64,000 bases of DNA from an uncultured Collinsella sp. (GTDB lineage Bacteria; Actinomycetota; Coriobacteriia; Coriobacteriales; Coriobacteriaceae). The notes beneath the pieces are model-generated. The model was not told the DNA's origin and searched no databases. It worked only from the letters and a program-made list of their open reading frames with translations. Below are positions 25,537-34,775 of this stretch, piece by piece. Positions within the stretch are counted from its first letter, which is position 1. Every line of letters starts with the position of its first letter. The DNA is taken from positions 1-64,000 of the forward strand of contig CAKTUH010000002.1 of NCBI GenBank assembly GCA_934621885.1, read 5' to 3'. Position numbers and translations under genes: made by a program.

Positions 25537-28500
25537 CTAGCGCTTACGGCGCTTGGTCGCGGCGACACCGGCGGCGGCGATGGTTGCGCCGGCGATGCCT
25601 AGGGCAGCGACCGTCATCGCGGCAGAGTCACCCGTGCCGGCGAGCTCCGTGCCTCCGGACTTCTTGCCGTTCTCGCCCTTACCCTTGGACTTGTCCGTCG
25701 TCACTGTGGTCGTCGTCGAAGTCGAACCACCCGCAGGAGCCCCGGTACCGCCAGAGCCATCCGCACCGCCACCTTGCTCACCGCCACCAGGCGTCGGCTG
25801 CGGCTCAGGCGACGGCTCAGGACCCGGCTCGGGCGTCACCTCATCAGTCACCGTAATCGTAATGTTCAAGCGCTCGGAATACTCGCTGTATGACATACCA
25901 GGGCGCTGCGCCGCAATACGAACGTACATGTTGCGGTCGAGCATCACGGGGCCGGTGTACTCCACGCGCCCGTCGTCCTTGCAGGGGCACGTGTCATTGG
26001 TGGTGTACCAAATAGTGGCACCTTCCTCGGCCGAAAGCTCCAGCTTGGTACCCTTGGGCACCGTGATGTAGTTCTCCTTGGGCGACCATGCGCCAAATGT
26101 CGTCCCACCGATCACGGCCACCGGGCGCACCGGACGTACGGCCTCGGCAGACACGCGAACGTCGACCTGCTTGGACAGCGCCGTGCCATCCACCGTCGCC
26201 GCCAGCGTCGTCAGACCCGGTAGAGCACCATGCAGCACGAACGTCGCGGCGCCGTCCTCACTTGTCACAGCTTGCATGGCATCCGCAGAGCAGATGGCCT
26301 CAGAATCCAGCCCAACACTAACCGTGGCGCCCGCAAACGGCTTGCCCGCCTTATCGGTTACGTGTGCCACCAGCTCAAAGTCGTCGCCCTCGAGCATGGT
26401 CACCGCCTGTTCCACGTTGAGCTTGAGCTTGTCAGCCCGCATGCCCACGGCAAGCTCGCCGCTCACCCAGGCAGACATCGCCGTGCCCGCATAGTTGCGA
26501 GCGCCGTCGAGGTCAAAGGCAACGGTCGACCCCGTCTCGCGCGCATCGGCATAGCAGATACGCAGTACGCGCGACAGCGGCTTGCCATCGGGGTCGTCCT
26601 GCTTATCGAGCCACTTATACGTCACGTCACCCAGTCCCTGCGCGTCCAGCGCGGCCACAGCGTCATCACTCGCGTCCATATACTGCGTAAACTCAATCTC
26701 AACACAGTCGGTATAGGCGTGAGCGGCGGCGACCTCGGGTGCCGCCGTCGACACCAGGGCAATGTTCACCTCGGTCTGAATCGGCGGCACACGCAGCCAG
26801 GCCGAACGCGTTTCCTCGTAACCGTCCTTGGTCACGCGCACCTGATACCAACCGGTCGGCGTATTCCAGTTGTAAGCACCGTCCGCACCTGTCGCAAGCG
26901 GGTTGGCCTGCTCATACTCCTCGGCATCCCAGCGTACGGCATTGGTGCCGTCCGCATCGTCGGCACTCCACAGCTCAACCGTCGCACCCTCAACCGTGTT
27001 GGACAGTAGGCCCTCGTATACCACACCCGCAGGATCGGGCGCCGCCTTGGCAGCCACATTGCGATAACGCGCCTCAAAGATCGACTGCATCTTCTCGTCC
27101 GAGATCAAACCGTCCTTGTTGGCTTTGTAGACCTCGGCATCGGTCAGCTCGCCCCAGTTGACCGTAATACGGTTCTGGCATGCGCGCTCCACCTGCTCGC
27201 AGGCAACATCGTAAGCGCACTCGGCGTTCGTCAGCTTAATCGCGCGCTCCGAACCGACGCTCGTTGAGGCGGCGTCATAGGCGGCGCCCACCACGGTTCC
27301 CGCCGAACCCGCCGTCAGCACGCCGGCGATCGTCATAACAGAGCCCACCGCCACATCGGTACTGTCATGGCAAAGCTGGCGATACAGCAGATCCTCAAAC
27401 GCACGAGCCTTCTCCATGGCATCGCGCAGCGCGTAGATGCACTTCCAGTCGTCCTCGGTTTTCTCGGGTTTGGCAAGCAAGCGTGTATGCTGCAGCTCGT
27501 AGCCCTCGCGCTCGCCCTTCACCTTCTGCATGCGGACGTTCACGTTTTCCCAGTTCTTGCTGGCATCGTTTACGCCGTAAATGCCGGTAAAGATACCGAT
27601 GCCCTGGGTCGCCGCGGGAAACGCCTGGCCGGCCGCCTTCCACGCATCGGTCTTAAAGACCTGTCCGAACATCTCGCACTCAATCTTATAGCTCTTGAGC
27701 GAACGGATCGTGCGAATGAGCTTCATATGGGCGCTCACGTCGCCGTTGCGCTTCCAAGCCATAAGCCAGCCGCGAATCGTAGAGTTATTGAGGCTATGGA
27801 CCACGTTCCAGTTGTCGTACAGGTTGTCCAAAATGTCGCACTGCATGGCAATCGAGTTAAACAGCAGTGCCTGGTTTTTGTTGTTATTGGAGTTCTCGAT
27901 AAACTCAGACTCGATATAGGCCGTCTGCTCACCGTCGGGCGCGGCGACCTTAAAGCCCTTGACGGTATCGTCGTCGGCCGCCTTGTAGCTCAAGGAACTG
28001 CCGAGCGCCTGGCCCAGATCGCTAAACCCGCTCGTCGACTGACCCTTATACTCGCTAGCCTTAATACCTGCGCACTTGTTGAGCGCCGCAGCGGTTGCGT
28101 CATTCCAGCTGCCGTATTGGTTGAGCTGGCCGATACCCAGCGACTGACCTACTAGATCCTCGGCCTGCTGCGTAATAAACTCCGCACGCGACGCATGGTC
28201 GACGAGCTCCTTGAGTGCCGCAGCATCCGCGGCGTTCGCACCCTGTGCTGTCGCGAGTTCCTGGTACCAGTCCTCGCTGGTTCCATAGGCGTCCTCAAAG
28301 ATCATCTTATCGACGTTGACGCCATAGCTGTCGCCCTGCTTGGTCAACAGCGCCGACGACCCGCCGACCGCGGCCTTGAGTTCGGCAGCAAACTGTGCAG
28401 CTTCGTCGTTGCCAGCATCATCGCCCTCGCCACTGCGAGCGGCGGGAGCGCGGCGGGCCTTGCGGGCGCTGCCGCCTTGGGCCTCCTCGTCCTTGCCGCC

Positions 28501-31500
28501 CTCCTCCTCGGCAAACGCATCGGCGACCATCTGGTCAATCGCGTCGTTAAAGGCCTGGTCAACATCGTTAAACGAGTTCTCCATCATATACTCGTGCCAC
28601 TGCTGCACAGCATTCGAGAACTCCTGCTGGCGCTCCTCGGCCGCGGCGGAATGCTTTTTGGCTGAAGCGTTGGCGTCAAAACTCAACATGGTCATAAGCT
28701 GAGCATTGGAGATGCGGTAGGTCTGCGGCATAAAGATCTGCTCAAAGTTTCCGCAGTTCACATAGGTCGAGTCGTTTGCCTTGTTGAACTCATCGAGCAG
28801 TTTGAGATAGCCCTCGTCCACATACTCGGCCGCGTAGCGCACGCGGGTGCCCTCGCGCGACTTTTGGGTCAGAGGAATCGTCACGGTCTTGCCGTCCACG
28901 CAGTCAACGTACAGGTCGAGCGTGTCGGCAGCCTCCTCGTTACCCACCTCGAGTGTGATATCGAACGTCCAGTAGGCGTTTTTCTTTTGCGGCAGGTGGT
29001 GGAAGGTCCATAGGCTCTTGCCGGTGTCCTTGCCGTCCTTAACCAGGTTCTGCGTGCCGCCGCGATACGTCACGTCAAAGCTCCAGACCGAGGCGCCCGG
29101 AACATAGCGCACGTAATTACGAGCCGTCACATCGGCGGCAGCGGCGGCAACATCGGTCGAGCCCACGCGTGCCTCGAGTGTCACGCGCTCGGCAGCCAAC
29201 GTGTCCTGCGGCAGGTCGTATTCAATCTTGGCACGGCCCAGCTTGTTGGTCTTGCCGGTGTACTTTACGGCCGAGGCGCCCGTACCGACGGTAAGCTGCA
29301 CGCTCTTGCCAGGCGCTGCGTATACGTAGGCAACATTGCCCAGCAGGCTATGGACATTGGTATTGTCGACCTCGATGCGCGAGGTATTGACTTCGAGCGT
29401 GGTGCTCCCCAACGGCAGCGTCACTTCGCCCAACGTAATGAGCGGCGAGACAACGTAGGTACCTGCAGTCTTGGGTTTAAAGCGCACAAACACATCGGCG
29501 CCCGCGCCCTTCTTCATGTCAATGACCAGATTGTCGCCCTCCCACGTTGTTCCGGTCCACCAGGTATTGGTGCTGTCACCGGCATCGCGAGAGCCTGCGG
29601 ATACATCCTCGACCGCATCTTTGGCCAGCGGAATCTCGATCTTTGCCGTCTGGCTGTCCTTGAGCTCGTAGTGAATGCGCAGCTCGGTCTCCACCCCAAC
29701 GACCGCAGACGAATCAGCGATAACCGAGCCCGCCGTCAGCCCGCGCTCGGCACGGTACGCCTCAACGTCAAACGTCGGCACGTCGAGCGTCACATCGAGC
29801 TGCTTACCGTCTTCGATCTTCACCTGCTGCTGGGCGATATGCTTACCCACGGTCAGCCCCAGGCGGCTGAACGTGGAATAGCTCGTGGCCTGGATGTCAT
29901 AGCTTGTCTTGTTAAAGGCGACGATAGTGTAGGCACCGGCCTTCAGGCGCGGCGTATCGGCCTTCATGATGGGCGTGGTGCCATCGTCCTCGTAGCCCGT
30001 CAGATAGGTAATGCCGTCGGCAACCAGCTTGCCATCGGACGTGCGGAACACCAGCACGCGGTTGGCGCCCTGATAATCACCCTTGGTGGTCACCGTTGCC
30101 GTACCCCAAGGCTTTAGGTCGATATCGACCTTACCGGCAGACGGCTTTATGCGCGTGGTGGCCCCACCCAGCTTAAGGCTGTCCTTGGGTTTGAGCGTAA
30201 TCTCCAGCTCCTGGTCCGCATCGGCAATGGCCTGTGACACCACGATCGCTGTACCCTGAATGCGATAGTCGTTTTCCTTGTCACCCTTGGCGGCTTTAAG
30301 CGTCTTACCGTCGCACGTAATGGTCAGGTCGATATCATCGAGACTGTTCAGTTCAATGCGCTCGGTTTTATCCTGCCCTGCCACCGGCTCGAGATAGCCC
30401 ACGTTGAGCTCAATCGCGCGGGAGGCGGGAATCTTGGTAAAGTCCGCAGCCTTGATCTCGCCGATGTCCCATGTGCCGGTCATCTGGTCGCCCGGGCGCG
30501 CCAGCACCATGTCATAGTAGCCATCGAGCGAAAGGCGCAGCGTAGCGGCCGTCTTAGAGAGGGCATCTACCGTAAAGCTGCCGTCGGCGGCAATGTTCAG
30601 CGGCGCAGACTGCCCCGCCTGCACAAGCACCGCCGTCGCGCCCTGGGGAAGCCTGCCCGTTACCTGGGCCGCCTCGCCCATCCACTCAAACGTATAGGCG
30701 GGTTTTGACGAGTCCGCCGAATCCTTGCGGTCGGCCACGGCATCGGCGAGTTTCTTGACCATCGAGGGGTTGCCCGCCGAATCGGTCGCATAGGCATAGA
30801 TGGTCTGACCCTCGCTAAAGGGAATCGCGTACGTTACGCCATCGATTGTCACGCGATCATTATAGTCGCCAGGATAGCCCGCCTCACCAAACTGAAGGTC
30901 GGGGTTCATCACGCGCAGGGTAACTGCGTTATGGTTTATCTCGCTCCCGCCACCGACGGTGCTTGAATAGCGCGTGTTCTCAAAAGCCCACCACTCTATC
31001 TTTTCCACGCTTCTGGGCAGCACGATCTCTTTGCCGGCGATCGCGGGATCAAGAGATAAAAACGCGCTGCTGCCGATATATTTGACGCCGTCGCCAATCG
31101 TCACCGACGACACATGTGAGCACCCATTAAAGGCTTGGCGCTCAATCCGCTCCACCGTGCCCGGTACGTCGATCTGCGTAAAGGTGAGTACCGTTGTGTC
31201 CGAGACATAGAACTGCGGCACGCCGCAATTGGCGAAAGCGCGGTAGTCGATAGTCTTGACCGAAGGCGGCAGCGTTGCCACCACGTTGTCATCGAGCTGC
31301 TCGCAGCCTTCAAAGGCCTGCTCGGGAATCGTGGTAAAGGCCGCGTTGTTGGGCCAGGTCACCGTCTGAAGTGTCTTGCTTCCGTAAAACGCATTCCAGC
31401 CCAGCTCCTCAACCGAATCGGGCAGCACGATTTCCTTAATGCTGCTTCCGCCCAAGCCGCCCACCTTGCGGACATGCGAATCGCCGGCGAAGGTAACCGA

Positions 31501-32166
31501 CGTGAGCGCGGCACTTCCCATGCCCGCCAGGCTCACGACATTCTTGCCGTCAATGGTCGAGGGCACTTCGAGCGTGGTGATGCCCGAGTCGCCGTACTCG
31601 ATCGAGATTTCGTTGGTGAGGCTATCGATTGAGAAGTAGTACTGAGCGGGGGTCTGCTCGCCGGCCACGTAGCCATCGTCGTATTCGCCCTTTACGCCCG
31701 TGGTACCCTTCGAGGTTGTCCAGAGTCCAAGTTCCTCGTTCCAGGTTGCCTCGGCACCGGAAGCCTCCTCTTGCTTCTGCTGCTCGGCGAGTTCCTTGCC
31801 CTCGACAAGATCGGTGGCGAGCGTACCCGCAGGTGTGCTCTCGGTCTGCCCGGCGCCCGTCAGGCCCGCCGCCGATGCAATCTCGGAGGCCGGGGGCGTA
31901 GGGGCGTCACCGGTATCGAGCACTGTGGGGTCGGCAGCGCCGGCATCGGGCGCGGGGTCGGCGGAAGCAGAGTCTGACGTTTGGGCGTCAGCCGAATCGG
32001 CGGAAGCGGCGCCGGCTACTTGGCCGTTATCCGTCTGCACAAAAGTACTATCGGTGTTGAAGGCCTCGGCAAACGCGCCCGCGGGAAACGAACCCGTCAC
32101 CATCGCGAGGGTCACCGTGGCAACCGTCAGGCGGCGGCAAAGCGCTCGAACAGTAGTCCACCTCAT
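25537..32166 (-). CDS. Giant cell-wall-anchored surface protein with BspA-type LRRs
   Basis: A 2209-residue secreted protein. A signal peptide (about 1-34, ending GAFA) is followed by a Ser/Ala/Asp-rich stretch. Near 190-420 are BspA-type leucine-rich repeats (IKEIVLPDSVEELGWNAFYG, FTTIPEQAFEGCEQL). Further along come several beta-rich domains, a long helical region (about 1150-1750), an Ig-like Big_1-type domain (DKAGKPFAGATVSVGL) and a chitobiase-like domain (GATIWYTTND). A Pro/Gly/Thr-rich wall spacer, LAGTGDSA, a hydrophobic helix and KRRKR end it. The LAxTGD motif is a variant sortase signal. Start: ATG 32166 with AAAGGA upstream, rather than a TTG 8 codons earlier. Likely an adhesin; the ligand is unknown. 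Confidence 0.9.
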   Translation of the reverse strand: MRWTTVRALCRRLTVATVTLAMVTGSFPAGAFAEAFNTDSTFVQTDNGQVAGAASADSADAQTSDSASADPAPDAGAADPTVLDTGDAPTPPASEIASAAGLTGAGQTESTPAGTLATDLVEGKELAEQQKQEEASGAEATWNEELGLWTTSKGTTGVKGEYDDGYVAGEQTPAQYYFSIDSLTNEISIEYGDSGITTLEVPSTIDGKNVVSLAGMGSAALTSVTFAGDSHVRKVGGLGGSSIKEIVLPDSVEELGWNAFYGSKTLQTVTWPNNAAFTTIPEQAFEGCEQLDDNVVATLPPSVKTIDYRAFANCGVPQFYVSDTTVLTFTQIDVPGTVERIERQAFNGCSHVSSVTIGDGVKYIGSSAFLSLDPAIAGKEIVLPRSVEKIEWWAFENTRYSSTVGGGSEINHNAVTLRVMNPDLQFGEAGYPGDYNDRVTIDGVTYAIPFSEGQTIYAYATDSAGNPSMVKKLADAVADRKDSADSSKPAYTFEWMGEAAQVTGRLPQGATAVLVQAGQSAPLNIAADGSFTVDALSKTAATLRLSLDGYYDMVLARPGDQMTGTWDIGEIKAADFTKIPASRAIELNVGYLEPVAGQDKTERIELNSLDDIDLTITCDGKTLKAAKGDKENDYRIQGTAIVVSQAIADADQELEITLKPKDSLKLGGATTRIKPSAGKVDIDLKPWGTATVTTKGDYQGANRVLVFRTSDGKLVADGITYLTGYEDDGTTPIMKADTPRLKAGAYTIVAFNKTSYDIQATSYSTFSRLGLTVGKHIAQQQVKIEDGKQLDVTLDVPTFDVEAYRAERGLTAGSVIADSSAVVGVETELRIHYELKDSQTAKIEIPLAKDAVEDVSAGSRDAGDSTNTWWTGTTWEGDNLVIDMKKGAGADVFVRFKPKTAGTYVVSPLITLGEVTLPLGSTTLEVNTSRIEVDNTNVHSLLGNVAYVYAAPGKSVQLTVGTGASAVKYTGKTNKLGRAKIEYDLPQDTLAAERVTLEARVGSTDVAAAAADVTARNYVRYVPGASVWSFDVTYRGGTQNLVKDGKDTGKSLWTFHHLPQKKNAYWTFDITLEVGNEEAADTLDLYVDCVDGKTVTIPLTQKSREGTRVRYAAEYVDEGYLKLLDEFNKANDSTYVNCGNFEQIFMPQTYRISNAQLMTMLSFDANASAKKHSAAAEERQQEFSNAVQQWHEYMMENSFNDVDQAFNDAIDQMVADAFAEEEGGKDEEAQGGSARKARRAPAARSGEGDDAGNDEAAQFAAELKAAVGGSSALLTKQGDSYGVNVDKMIFEDAYGTSEDWYQELATAQGANAADAAALKELVDHASRAEFITQQAEDLVGQSLGIGQLNQYGSWNDATAAALNKCAGIKASEYKGQSTSGFSDLGQALGSSLSYKAADDDTVKGFKVAAPDGEQTAYIESEFIENSNNNKNQALLFNSIAMQCDILDNLYDNWNVVHSLNNSTIRGWLMAWKRNGDVSAHMKLIRTIRSLKSYKIECEMFGQVFKTDAWKAAGQAFPAATQGIGIFTGIYGVNDASKNWENVNVRMQKVKGEREGYELQHTRLLAKPEKTEDDWKCIYALRDAMEKARAFEDLLYRQLCHDSTDVAVGSVMTIAGVLTAGSAGTVVGAAYDAASTSVGSERAIKLTNAECAYDVACEQVERACQNRITVNWGELTDAEVYKANKDGLISDEKMQSIFEARYRNVAAKAAPDPAGVVYEGLLSNTVEGATVELWSADDADGTNAVRWDAEEYEQANPLATGADGAYNWNTPTGWYQVRVTKDGYEETRSAWLRVPPIQTEVNIALVSTAAPEVAAAHAYTDCVEIEFTQYMDASDDAVAALDAQGLGDVTYKWLDKQDDPDGKPLSRVLRICYADARETGSTVAFDLDGARNYAGTAMSAWVSGELAVGMRADKLKLNVEQAVTMLEGDDFELVAHVTDKAGKPFAGATVSVGLDSEAICSADAMQAVTSEDGAATFVLHGALPGLTTLAATVDGTALSKQVDVRVSAEAVRPVRPVAVIGGTTFGAWSPKENYITVPKGTKLELSAEEGATIWYTTNDTCPCKDDGRVEYTGPVMLDRNMYVRIAAQRPGMSYSEYSERLNITITVTDEVTPEPGPEPSPEPQPTPGGGEQGGGADGSGGTGAPAGGSTSTTTTVTTDKSKGKGENGKKSGGTELAGTGDSAAMTVAALGIAGATIAAAGVAATKRRKR

Positions 32167-32226
32167 GGTCGTTCCTTTCTTGCAAACCAAAAGTCATCCA
32201 GCGTAATCGTCGTCCAAAAACAAAGC

Positions 32227-32271
32227 GAACGGTAGGTTCATATATACGAACCTACCGTTCTACCTGCGCAA
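32227..32271. promoter_or_regulatory. Surface-gene upstream dyad, copy 1
   Basis: GAACGGTAGGTTC (32227-32239) and GAACCTACCGTTC (32248-32260) are a perfect 13-bp dyad with an 8-base centre. TACCTGCGCAA follows at once. The inner part AGGTTC-N8-GAACCT-N7-TACCTGCG recurs with identical spacing before the other two surface genes. It lies about 68 bases before this gene's start codon. Confidence 0.7.
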
Positions 32272-32306
32272 ACCACCACAAAGGGGACAGGCACCTTTGT
32301 GGTGGT
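32272..32306. repeat. CCACCACAAAGG hairpin, copy 2
   Basis: ACCACCACAAAGG and CCTTTGTGGTGGT flank the loop GGACAGGCA. It directly follows the surface-gene dyad and precedes array 3, as copy 1 precedes array 2. Confidence 0.85.
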
Positions 32307-32329
32307 CTTTGGCTTGGCTGGCCGGTTTG

Positions 32330-32544
32330 TCTCGATCTGTAACAGTAGGGAGCCGTTGAGTGCCGCAGTTGTTACAGATTGAGACATTGTGCGAGCGTCC
32401 GCCCGTTCATCTCAACCTGTAACAGTAAGAGGCCAAATCTCCCGCTACGTGTTACAGATCGAGACATTAGGCTGACGGTCAGACGTTCATCTAAATCTGT
32501 AACAGATAGAGCCGTTTCTGCTGGCTAGATGTTACAGATCGAGA
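32330..32544. repeat. Array 3 of alternating 15-mers
   Basis: Dyads at 32330-32384, 32410-32464 and 32490-32544, each 55 bases with a 25-base centre; both gaps are 25 bases. It ends 36 bases before the stop of the second surface gene, the same place as array 2 relative to the first. Confidence 0.9.
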
Positions 32545-32580
32545 TCTTGCTGAGGTGGAAACGAGGGCCTCCGCCGAAAC

Positions 32581-34578
32581 CTAGTTCTCGCGGCGCTTTG
32601 AGGCGATGCCGATGGCTGCTGCGATGGCGCCGGCGAGGCTCATGGCCGCGGCGACAAGTCCGGTGCTGTCACCCGTTGCGGCGAGGGTGGCATCGGTGGT
32701 CTTGGCAGCGGGCTTGACGGCCGGAGTCTTGGTGGTCGAGACGGTCGTAGTAGTCGTGGCGGTCGTTGGCGCCTGACCCGGCTTGGTCTCGGGCTTGGTC
32801 TCGGGCTCGGGCGTCGGCTTGGGATCCGGTGTGGGCTGCGGGTCAGGAGTAGGCGTGGCCTCGGGCGTATAGGTAAGGTCGGTGTCGACCCACATGGTGC
32901 TCGTCCCGCCCGTCTGCTCAATATTGTCCAAATCGGACGCGGACCACGTATAGCCATACTGTTTGCCGTTGATGACAACCCTGGTATCGCGCGTAAAGTA
33001 GAAACCCTCGTGCGATTTGAGATAGAAACCGTAGCGATATGTCACGCCGGGTTTAAAGGTGTCGATACGGTTAGTATTCCCCTGGTCGAAAAAGCTGGAG
33101 GAATTGATGCTAGAGCCGTCACTGCCCATCCAAAACTCGCACTGGTACCAGTAACGTGCGCCGTCGGCCTCGCTGCCGGTGAAAATCGGCTTATCACCAG
33201 CCTTGAACGTGACGGTAGCGCCATTGATCTCGACTGTGTCGATTGCTTGCCACACAAGAGCCTTTTCGCAGGTAAACGATGTGGTCGGCGCAAGGAACAG
33301 ACCACCTTCGACTTTCTGAACACTCATGGCGTTAAGTGGCTCGCCATTGATTGCCACAGTGCAGTCGTTGGCAAACTCATACCCGTTCTTTTGGCGTAGC
33401 ATGACAGAATGCATGTAGTGCTTGCCTTCTTCGAACTTGTCGATTCGCTTCATGCCCGGCGTGTACATGCCCTCGTCGGAATACCAGAAAGCGACGGGAC
33501 GAAGATCCGTGGGATCGCTGTTATCCATCTCCTCCCAGCACTCGTAAGCAATTTCATACTTGTCATAATCTGCGTACGGTACATGAGTGGTTGGAGCGGG
33601 AGTGTCCCCAGCGCGATAGCCGATATATCCTGATCCCAAATCAACGCTATTGATTGCCTGTCCATGAGCAGCTAGCTTTACCACGGTGTTGAAGTTGTAG
33701 CGCAGGTAGTAATCGGTCCTTGTTTCATGGACAACGATTTGAGCTGGTTTATCGGAGGTGCTATCAGGATCGCCGATGAGGATGCCATCATTATAGTCGG
33801 TGCGGTCGTACGTCAACGTTGAAGCAAACGGCACATCCTCGTTGCGGATGAGCGTATAGTTTCCGTCTACAAAGTCCCCGCCTGTCAGGGTCAGCGTCGC
33901 GCGCATCTGCCCTTCATATGGCGCAATGGAAATCGTCACGTTCGATTGAGACTGATCGGCGACTTTAACAAGCGCGCCAGTAGCGGCATCGGCCTTGTAA
34001 TACTTAGTTTCGGATGCGTTTGATAGCTCATCCGCCACCTCATCTGGGACCGGTCCAAAATCCCATGAGAAACTACCGCCTCCGGTAAGAGAAATCTCGG
34101 GTGGAAGCTCGCATTCCCTGTAGTAGGATTCGAAGTTCGTGTCGATTGTCACGCCACCCCCACCCGTCACGTCGGTCACGCCGCAGGGCATGATGGCATC
34201 GCTTGCCGGCATGGCGGCGTTGTCGCCGGAAGCGTTTTGCTCGGCGGGCATTGTATCGCCAGCCCCTTCGACGGTGTCAGCCAAAGATACCTGCTGAGTA
34301 TCGGCCTCGTTCTGAGTTGCCGGAGCAGCATCGGTTGTCGGTGTTGTCGCCGCATTCGCATCCACCGTAGCCGCCGGCGCCGCTGCGACCTCACCCGTCG
34401 CCACACCGGGGTCCGCGCACTCGGTCGCAAGCGCCACGCTCGGCAGTAGCAGCTGACCGACCATGAGCGCACACGCGCCGACACTGGCGATCTTCACACC
34501 CACGCAACGCCAAGTTCCGTGAACCAGCGAGCAGGTGCGCTCGCGCTGCGCCTGCTTGGCAAAATGTTGTCCTTGCAT
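32581..34578 (-). CDS. Cell-wall-anchored surface protein 2
   Basis: A 665-residue secreted protein. The N-terminus QAQRERTCSLVHG precedes a hydrophobic signal segment ending LLLPSVALA, almost the same as in the third surface protein. An Ala/Thr-rich stretch follows (about 50-140), then beta-rich repeats with recurring Tyr/Trp segments (YECWEEMDNS, WYQCEFWMGS). A Pro/Thr-rich wall spacer (TPDPQPTPDPKPTPEPETKP) precedes LAATGDS, a hydrophobic helix and KRREN. The start at MQGQ has AGGAGG six bases upstream. No known adhesin domain was recognised. Its 3' end borders array 3. Confidence 0.88.
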   Translation of the reverse strand: MQGQHFAKQAQRERTCSLVHGTWRCVGVKIASVGACALMVGQLLLPSVALATECADPGVATGEVAAAPAATVDANAATTPTTDAAPATQNEADTQQVSLADTVEGAGDTMPAEQNASGDNAAMPASDAIMPCGVTDVTGGGGVTIDTNFESYYRECELPPEISLTGGGSFSWDFGPVPDEVADELSNASETKYYKADAATGALVKVADQSQSNVTISIAPYEGQMRATLTLTGGDFVDGNYTLIRNEDVPFASTLTYDRTDYNDGILIGDPDSTSDKPAQIVVHETRTDYYLRYNFNTVVKLAAHGQAINSVDLGSGYIGYRAGDTPAPTTHVPYADYDKYEIAYECWEEMDNSDPTDLRPVAFWYSDEGMYTPGMKRIDKFEEGKHYMHSVMLRQKNGYEFANDCTVAINGEPLNAMSVQKVEGGLFLAPTTSFTCEKALVWQAIDTVEINGATVTFKAGDKPIFTGSEADGARYWYQCEFWMGSDGSSINSSSFFDQGNTNRIDTFKPGVTYRYGFYLKSHEGFYFTRDTRVVINGKQYGYTWSASDLDNIEQTGGTSTMWVDTDLTYTPEATPTPDPQPTPDPKPTPEPETKPETKPGQAPTTATTTTTVSTTKTPAVKPAAKTTDATLAATGDSTGLVAAAMSLAGAIAAAIGIASKRREN

Positions 34579-34643
34579 GTCGTCCTCCTTCATCGAGGGT
34601 TGTTTCCATGGCACCACGATGCTGCAAACCGGGCGCCGCGCCT

Positions 34644-34679
34644 AGGTTCGTACATGCGAACCTGCACCTTTACCTGCGC
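34644..34679. promoter_or_regulatory. Surface-gene upstream dyad, copy 2
   Basis: AGGTTC (34644-34649), 8 bases, GAACCT (34658-34663), 7 bases, TACCTGCGCA. The spacing is the same as copies 1 and 3. It lies about 66 bases before the start of surface protein 2. Confidence 0.65.
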
Positions 34680-34689
34680 AAATGCAAAA

Positions 34690-34731
34690 GCCGCCACGCG
34701 GGGACGCAAATCCCTGCGTGGCGGCTCAATC
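34690..34731 (-). terminator. Terminator-like hairpin after surface gene 3
   Basis: AGCCGCCACGCGGGGA pairs with TCCCTGCGTGGCGGCT (one mismatch) around CGCAAA, in the gap downstream of the third surface gene. On the minus strand TTTTGCATTTG follows, a weak T-run. Confidence 0.6.
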
Positions 34732-34775
34732 AAACGCACTGAGGCTTTATGCCCCGCTTGCCCTAGACGAAATTG

